From positions 27,299,261-27,363,260 of the forward strand of contig NC_132878.1 in the NCBI RefSeq assembly GCF_030463535.1: DNA of 64,000 nucleotides, written 5' to 3'. Shown piece after piece: positions 58,723 to 64,000 of this stretch (within the stretch, counting starts at the first letter, position 1; each line of letters begins with the position of its first letter). The notes below the pieces were generated by a model. That model did not search any database and was not told where the DNA came from. It saw only the letters and a list, made by a program, of their open reading frames with translations. A program made the translations under genes and the position numbers. Source of the stretch: Salminus brasiliensis. Its lineage: Eukaryota > Chordata > Actinopteri > Characiformes > Bryconidae.

Positions 58723-59866
58723 TTTTTACATTATTTATTTACACACTAATTTTGCCTCTTTTAGTGTGAAAGAAAAAGTTAATATTTTTTTTTCCGCATG
58801 ATACATCCCCTTTATGACCAGCATATGTAAATGAAATCTATTCGAACTGGCTGCTCACTGAGATCACTTCAACACACATAAAACAAGTAACAATAATACT
58901 ACTACTCCTACTAATAATAATAATATAAAGCATCTTCATGGTTGTGACATTATAACCATGACATATTCAAAATGGTCAGCTTAGTAACCATGTACACACT
59001 GGTGAGTGAACAGTGTGTCAAGATTATTTATGTGGTGCTTTTAACAGCAGGCATGCTTACAAAGCAGCTTTACAGAGATCACTTGGTCCAAGAGCCAAGT
59101 GATCAAGCCAGAAGAAAAGCTCCCTCACAGCAAGCAGAAGAACCACTGAGAGGAACCATGACTCAAAAGGAACCAGACCTCCTCTAGTTGACACCAGATT
59201 GTGAAACAAATAACACAAAAAAAGCATGAAGAAGTCTTGACAGGAGGATGAGTGGGTATAAAGTTTTCTGACCGTAGTTCTGCACTGGAGCAATGAGGCT
59301 AATGTAGCGAACAGATAATGTCTAACACTTCACACACTTGCCTCAAGCCAGGCTGTTTCGTTCATGTTTACAGATAATGAGCTAAGCAGCATCAGAAACC
59401 ACATAAGCAAGTCTATTCGATGTAGAGTGAAGTCTGTGTTGACTTAGGTATGTAGTTTGCACCATGCTAACCTTAAGGGGTATTACCTTTCATTACTTGT
59501 TAGCTACATCAGCTATGTTACAGTTTAGCAAACGTTAAACATGTCTCGGCTGATAACCTACATTCGTGGTAAAGGTGGAGGGGGGCTGTGTATGTGAAAT
59601 GTAATTTTTCACTTTTTTTGTGAGTTTTATGAAATTCTGATCTCTCGCTGTGCATTCCAGCGTGTACCTTTGGAGGCGGCCATGCGTAAAGGTGTGCCGG
59701 GAACGCCCCAGCCGCTGCGCTGGTTGATGCACTTCCTGTAGCGCTCCTGTGACAGCAGCTCCTCCAGCAGGAAGTGGTCATCGTTGGCCGCAGCACGGTT
59801 CAGTTCCAAACTCTCAGCTGCGCAGGCGTCCTCCTCCGCTGGACGCAGCTGCAGCATGGACCAAAC
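57410..59866 (-). CDS. asb12: Ankyrin repeat and SOCS box protein 12, spliced gene (three recognised exons)
   Basis: Join on the minus strand: 59866/59857-59668, 58509-57934, 57564-57410. Both junctions are phase 1 and use GT/AG (AAAG|GTACAC to ttag|GTCACC; GAGAG|GTAACC to ctcag|GTTGCC). From the first in-frame ATG (59857) this gives about 306 residues (human ASB12 is near 310). Ankyrin repeats cover most of the protein: GTPLRMAASKGHLRCLQLLL, TPLFSAV, SPVLTAAREGDAEILRHLL, GPLYLAAVYGHLDCFRILLL and a less regular fifth ending in EFGANVYLP. The C-terminal SOCS box reads RSLVSQCRLVIRRHL then LDVPPRLLNYLKHKP. ASB proteins recruit Elongin B/C and Cullin-5 through this box to ubiquitinate substrates; ASB12's own substrate is not established as far as I know. 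Synteny with AMER1 supports ASB12. Confidence 0.9.
57565..57933 (-). other. asb12: asb12 intron with (GA)n and pyrimidine-rich stretches
   Basis: (GA)n at 57567-57598 forms the acceptor tract on the minus strand. A C/T-rich stretch covers 57710-57910. The 96-residue plus-strand frame there is not a gene. Confidence 0.8.
57934..58509 (-). CDS. asb12: asb12 central exon (ankyrin repeats)
   Basis: 576 bases (2+573+1), GC-rich and codon-like. It encodes from HLRCLQLLLAHGAEVDS to ALELLLRE. It includes GPLYLAAVYGHLDCFR, which I recall as nearly identical in human ASB12. Reading through the donor adds a false tail rich in Arg and Glu. Confidence 0.93.
58510..59667 (-). other. asb12: asb12 intron with microsatellites and a retroposon fragment
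   Basis: (CT)n lies at 58650-58678 and (AT)n at 58684-58715. A reverse copy of the retroposon tail family seen at 3.1 kb spans about 59030-59200 ('gatcacttggtccaagagcc', 'agaggaaccatgactcaaaa'). Confidence 0.75.
59668..59866 (-). CDS. asb12: asb12 first recognised coding exon
   Basis: A pyrimidine-rich acceptor (cctcctcgtcctcatgcag|GTTTGG) opens the exon at 59866. The frame reads VWSMLQLRPAEED, then LLSQERYRKCINQRSGWGVP and TPLRMAASK, matching the human order QERYKRFINSRSGWGVPGTP. The human protein has a further N-terminal stretch (MDITKIF-like), so a short upstream coding exon ending in phase 0 may exist. I did not find it, and Met at 59857 is the fallback start. Confidence 0.85.
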
Positions 59867-61440
59867 CTGCATGAGGACGAGGAGGTAAAAGGAAACAGGA
59901 AGATAAAATGACGCTCATTTTAAAAGCAAAATGTAAACGACTCACATCTGCAGCAGGAATACACTCCATTACTTAAGTTTAAGCCGTTACTCACTGGCAG
60001 CCCACAACTCGGGTGTGTTTCTGATCAAGGAGCTTCTATGAAAATGGATCAAATCTGACTTACAAAGATCACTCAAATTCAACAAGCTCAACACGCTTGG
60101 AGGAGGACACTAACTTCTTCTAATTCTCTGGGACTGTAGATGACGGACCCTACATTTAGACAGTTGTGCCACTTGAAATCCCCAACCGAACATCTACAAT
60201 ACACTAAGAAAAACATATCTTGATAGGATAAATATCAAGATAACTATAATCCTGCCATGCTCTGCTTCACTCATTTCTTCCATTTTTATACTTCAAAAGA
60301 ATCAGATCTTACAGATGGGGATCTTCACACAGGTTCTGGATGTGTAACAGATGTTAAATGACAGGTAAACACAGGAATTAACACAATACATAGTATCTGG
60401 ATTGTATAATAAAGTATAGTGACTGGTTTCATTTAACTCAGCTCCATATACCCAAGTACGTTTCTGAGTGTTACTCCGTCTACTATTGAGGAAAGAAATT
60501 CTCCTCAGTTCCATGATTTTGGTCATTAACGTTTCGCTCCAGATTCCTTTTCTGGGTGTTAGTTTCAATCTGTTGAGTTGGTTCAGGTCCTACTCTAGCT
60601 CATATCTCTCTCACTTTAGCTGCAGTGTTTTATTTACCAGCAGAAAGAGAGGAAGATCCTGTGATGAGAGATGCTGGATGGACTAAGAAGCTTCACTGCA
60701 GCTCTAGAGGTTTTTCAGTACTTAGCTAGGTTGCTACTTTTCTTTCTTTCTTACTTCTACTTTTGTTGTTTGGAAAAAAGGTCCTTTTTACTGATGTTAT
60801 TACTTCACAGCAGGGTTTACACATTTACGGGAAGATGTGTTTAGGAGACTCTACACTCCTCTGCAGCTGATTTTAGGCTTATGTTCTAGCTATTATCCTT
60901 AAGCTGCTTCCCCCTTTAAAAAAGGGATCTTAAAACGTGAAAATAGTAATTTTGTAAGTTAATAAATGCCTCTTTACTCTATAGCTAGCTACACGTAGTG
61001 CTACTGTAGCGAACTGTTGGTTTGATATAGCTAGATAGCTAAAACCCACCCAACCTATTAGCCAGCCGTTAGCAGGAGCAGGAGACCAGGCTGAATACTG
61101 CCGGATTTTAGACGAAAATGTAATTAAAAAGTCAGTTAATCTATTTAAATCTGTAACGTTATCGCCAGCTTTAAAATAATAGTAGTAACAATTCAGTAAA
61201 GCTTCTGGCTAGCTATGAGATAGCTAGCTAAAACTGTTTAGTCATCTGATGTAAACAACAAGCATAAACACGACAAGCTAGGCTAGTACAGACTTTTATG
61301 TGCTCATATTTTATTGTAAGAGAGATAGACACAAAGCTAAGAGGTAAAAGGCAGTACGTATGTTCCAAAAATGTCAGAAATCAGAGTTATTAATGTTATT
61401 TTTTTGCTATTCGTGTATATTTTTCGTTCGCCTGTCTCAA
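59867..61440. other. asb12 5' region, first exon not located
   Basis: Several minus-strand donor-like sites exist (CCA|GTGAGT near 59992, CATCT|GTAAGA near 60310) but none follows an asb12-like coding segment. Plus-strand frames up to 72 residues are unrecognised. Confidence 0.4.
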
Positions 61441-61515
61441 GGACACTCACCGGCTAGTCGCAGCTGGAACGATTCTGATTGGTCTGAGTTCATCACGTGG
61501 TCAAGCGGGAGCGCG
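61441..61515 (-). promoter_or_regulatory. Possible asb12 promoter or first exon
   Basis: Minus-strand sequence holds a CACGTG E-box, a CCAAT box (GACCAATCAG) and 30 bases later a consensus donor (GCCG|GTGAGTG). The nearby ATG (61491) would give phase 1 at this donor, which does not fit the phase-0 acceptor at 59866, so it is unlikely to be the coding start. Confidence 0.3.
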
Positions 61516-62315
61516 ATAAACAACTTTTATTTTGTTTAATAAAAAAAACAAATACACACGTTTTTATGTGTCTTTTTAACGGTGGATTTATTGAATGAAA
61601 AAAGTTATAAAAACATCTACATAAAAAAAATAATAAAAAAATAATTATATATATATATAAGCCATAAACGAAGTGCAACACAAAAACTAAACAGTAAATA
61701 ATAACTCATGTAAATACATGAAAGAAATTTGTATATTTGCACAAACAAGACAATGATCAACAGACAAATTTTAGAGCAAAGAGAAGACTTTTTTAAACAG
61801 GACGCACCTACAGTATATCAAACGTTGATTTAAAATATCAATAGGAATAAACTGTAAAAAAAAAAAAAAAGTGCATAACAACAAAATAAAATCACCGGAC
61901 AATGAATTACTCCAGCAACAAATGCACACTGCTATAGTAAAAAAAATACATTCTCCCTCCTAGCCATTGCTTTAAAAACATCAATTAATCAAATCGGTAT
62001 TAAAAAAAAAAAAAAAAAACTTTCCCCCCTCATTTACAAAACATACAAAGAAACCTGCAGCCGATGACATTCTGAACACCATGAATCATTTGGTCATTTT
62101 TTGTTTGCTTGTTTTTGTTTAGATAAACAACTAAACTGAGTGTATTTTTAAAACACTCAATAAGTACAAAACATCAAAACTACATAAGCAACATCCACAG
62201 GTCAACAGGAGTACATATAATTTATACAGGCCACTTTGACATGGTATTCTATTGTATGGACCGCTTGCTAATGTTACACTGGATACCACAATGTTTGTTG
62301 TAATCCATTTTAAAT
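61516..62315 (-). other. AT-rich DNA, possible 3' UTR end of the next gene
   Basis: Minus-strand AATAAA occurs at about 61587-61592, and AATAAAAG near 61530, after about 700 bp of AT-rich, low-CpG sequence. In mammals MTMR8 lies next on the same strand, so this may be the 3' UTR of its fish counterpart. No coding segment supports this. Confidence 0.25.
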
Positions 62316-62482
62316 ATACACCAAGCAGCCACAGCATTAAAACCACTGACAAGTGAAGTAAATAACATTGCTGGCTAGGTTTTGTGAAGTCCATGCCTCA
62401 ATGAGCAAAAGCCGTTTTTGCCCCAAGTGGGGGACCTACACAAGATTAGGCAGGTGGCCTTAAATGTTATGGTTGACAGGTT
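62316..62482. mobile_element. Tc1-derived MITE
   Basis: The left end 'tacaccaagcagccacagca', 'ttaaaaccactgacaagtga' and the right end 'ggggacctacacaagattag', 'gcaggtggccttaaatgtta' are the two termini of the Tc1 family at 27.5/37.4/40.9 kb joined with almost nothing between. Confidence 0.75.
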
Positions 62483-62950
62483 TACAAAAGCATCCTGTAT
62501 CACAAGCTTTGTGCAGAATCCTCTGTATGTATTAGGAGTGGTAATCCACAGCTGAGTTTCGCTCCAGCATTTGCATTTCCCAATCCACCTTAAATGGTGC
62601 AGCTGTTACTCTGCGGCACCTGAAGATCCAGAATGTTCACCTTTACAGTATTTGGCTGAGGCTCTTATGTAAGACCAGAGTAACTTGCATTTGAATTATG
62701 TTACAAAAGGTATATAAACGTAGTGTTAGGGGTCTTGCTCAATTAATCTTATTGCTGTGTGCCTGCCCAGACAAAATAACCCAAACTCCGTTCTGGTGAT
62801 GTTGCTACCCACTACATGTTACAGATGGATCATTTAAGGTGTACTGGAAAAGTAAACAGGAAGCTGGCGAATATGAATCTGCATAGAAACTGACGTGGGT
62901 TAAGACTTTCTTCTCTTTTTGGCGAAAAAGAAAACACTGCAGCTCTAACG
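62483..62950. other. Non-genic DNA, nothing recognised
   Basis: No supported feature. Confidence 0.4.
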
Positions 62951-62954
62951 TGAG

Positions 62955-63215
62955 AGGTGTGAGGGTTTCTCAACCCTGGTCCTGGAGGCACCCTGCCCTG
63001 CACATTTTAGTGTATTCCTCGAATCAACTCACCCGTTGAAACTCTGATAGGGTTTGTTAATGAGCTGATTTGTCAAATCAAGTGTGTTGGGGGCAGGGAG
63101 AGCACTAAAATGTGGTAGTGGCAGGGTGTCTCCAGGACCAGGGCTGAATAACACAACAGTACATCTACAGTAAAGCAGTCCAGGAACTGAACCAACACAA
63201 CAGGATGAAACTAAA
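62955..63215. mobile_element. Palindromic MITE 'ctcaaccctggtcctggagg'
   Basis: Left 'aaccctggtcctggaggcac' and 'cctgccctgcacattttagt' are mirrored by right 'actaaaatgtggtagtggca', 'gggtgtctccaggaccaggg'. This is a common fish MITE with long imperfect inverted repeats. Confidence 0.75.
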
Positions 63216-63800
63216 CCCGGACCCAAATGCTAATGACTGAAATGAAACTGAAGAGAACACAGATTCCTTTGATTCCTTTTCTCACCGATAGGCTGCAGAA
63301 GAAGTGAAACTACTAACATAAAAAAGAACCCACTCAGTAAAACACAAATTCATCAGAAATTGTACCATAGTACTTGAAACTGGAGTTATTTGGTCACTTC
63401 AGATCTTATTTATCTTGACTTTTGATTTACCTAATATCATTTTTCTCTTGTTGCGTTGTCATCATCTGAAAGCTTGATAAATACATTATAATTACTATAA
63501 TGATTTTATAGCATGTATTTATTGACATTAATGCCTGCATAAAGCCTGTGTGAAAGCCTGATAACACTGCTTTGTGTAATGCAAAAGAGAGCATCCTGGA
63601 ACAGCTATGAATCAGATATTTTCCCACCATTAATATACAGGGCTTGTTTTTACAGTGTATCACAGTCCCAAACACGTAAAGAAATATCAGACAATAGGAC
63701 CAGACGCTCTCAGTCCAGTCCTTACATATCTCCAAGCTAGACCACTTTTATTCAGGCTTTGCCAATGGGGTTGAACAAGCTTAACAGAATGCTGGTAAAA
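63216..63800. other. Non-genic DNA, nothing recognised
   Basis: A 102-residue minus-strand frame (63427-63735) has hydrophobic stretches but no recognisable identity. Confidence 0.35.
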
Positions 63801-63802
63801 CT

Positions 63803-64000
63803 TCCATTTCAACCCTAATGAAAGACTAACACACACTCCCTTTACATCACAATACCTACACACCTACACCTACACACAATTAATGTAGGTATTGTGATAT
63901 AAACTGAGGTGTGTGTTACAGTCTCTCATTAGGGTTGAATATTAATAACACTCTAAATGTAGGTATTGTGATATAAACTGAGGTGTGTGTTAATCTCTCT
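63803..64000 (-). repeat. 74-bp minisatellite, reverse array entering from the right edge
   Basis: A degenerate forward unit (63808-63860: 'tcaaccctaatgaaagacta') is followed by reverse units (from 63883: 'aatgtaggtattgtgatata', 'aactgaggtgtgtgttacag', 'tctctcattagggttgaata'). The reverse units match the array at 54835-55862. The array continues beyond the window. Confidence 0.93.

Noticed and set aside
61449-61491. ATG at 61491 as the asb12 start codon
   Set aside because: The frame reaches the donor GCCG|GTGAGT in phase 1, but the next exon needs phase 0, and a CCAAT box overlaps the supposed coding segment.

Overview
The window is vertebrate genomic DNA, almost certainly from a teleost fish. 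The evidence is spliced genes with GT/AG introns, long (AC)n, (GA)n and (CT)n microsatellites, many decayed Tc1/mariner and hAT elements, tRNA-derived SINEs of the type seen in otophysan fishes, and a CpG-rich promoter. The fish order cannot be fixed from sequence reading alone; an otophysan (characin, catfish or relative) is a guess.

Only two protein-coding genes are firmly recognised, both on the minus strand. amer1 (APC membrane recruitment protein 1, also called WTX/FAM123B) has its whole 998-residue coding sequence in one exon at 47136-50132. A predicted non-coding first exon lies near 54.6 kb, so a 4.3-kb intron separates promoter and coding exon. asb12 (ankyrin repeat and SOCS box protein 12) has three recognised coding exons between 57410 and 59866; its extreme N-terminus is unresolved. 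In mammals AMER1 and ASB12 are also neighbours in the same orientation (human Xq11), so this is conserved synteny. AMER1 restrains Wnt/beta-catenin signalling at the plasma membrane. ASB12 is a predicted substrate receptor of a Cullin-5 ubiquitin ligase. They are neighbours rather than an operon-like unit.

The left 44 kb holds no certain gene. It contains a CpG island at about 25.3-26.35 kb and a short, convincingly codon-like minus-strand segment ending in a good splice donor at 9523-9658. Both could be 5' exons of a large minus-strand gene running off the left edge; ARHGEF9 sits there in mammals, but this is only a hypothesis. The rest is repeat-rich: a 33-bp minisatellite (23.9-25.15 kb), a roughly 1-kb polypyrimidine tract (29.5-30.5 kb), a 2.4-kb array of 31-32 bp units with higher-order structure (31.2-33.6 kb), a minisatellite split by a Tc1-type MITE (10.1-12.0 kb), and relics of at least seven Tc1-like lineages.

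The most unusual feature is the tandem-array architecture around the two genes. A 70-bp minisatellite at 40.0-40.9 kb recurs as an exact reverse complement at 52.0-53.8 kb inside amer1 intron 1. A different 74-bp minisatellite at 54.8-55.9 kb recurs in reverse at 63.88-64.0 kb and runs off the window. The layout is therefore [70-mer forward] amer1 coding exon [70-mer reverse] amer1 promoter [74-mer forward] asb12 [74-mer reverse]. The right edge (61.5-64 kb) has no recognised exon and may include the 3' UTR of the next minus-strand gene.
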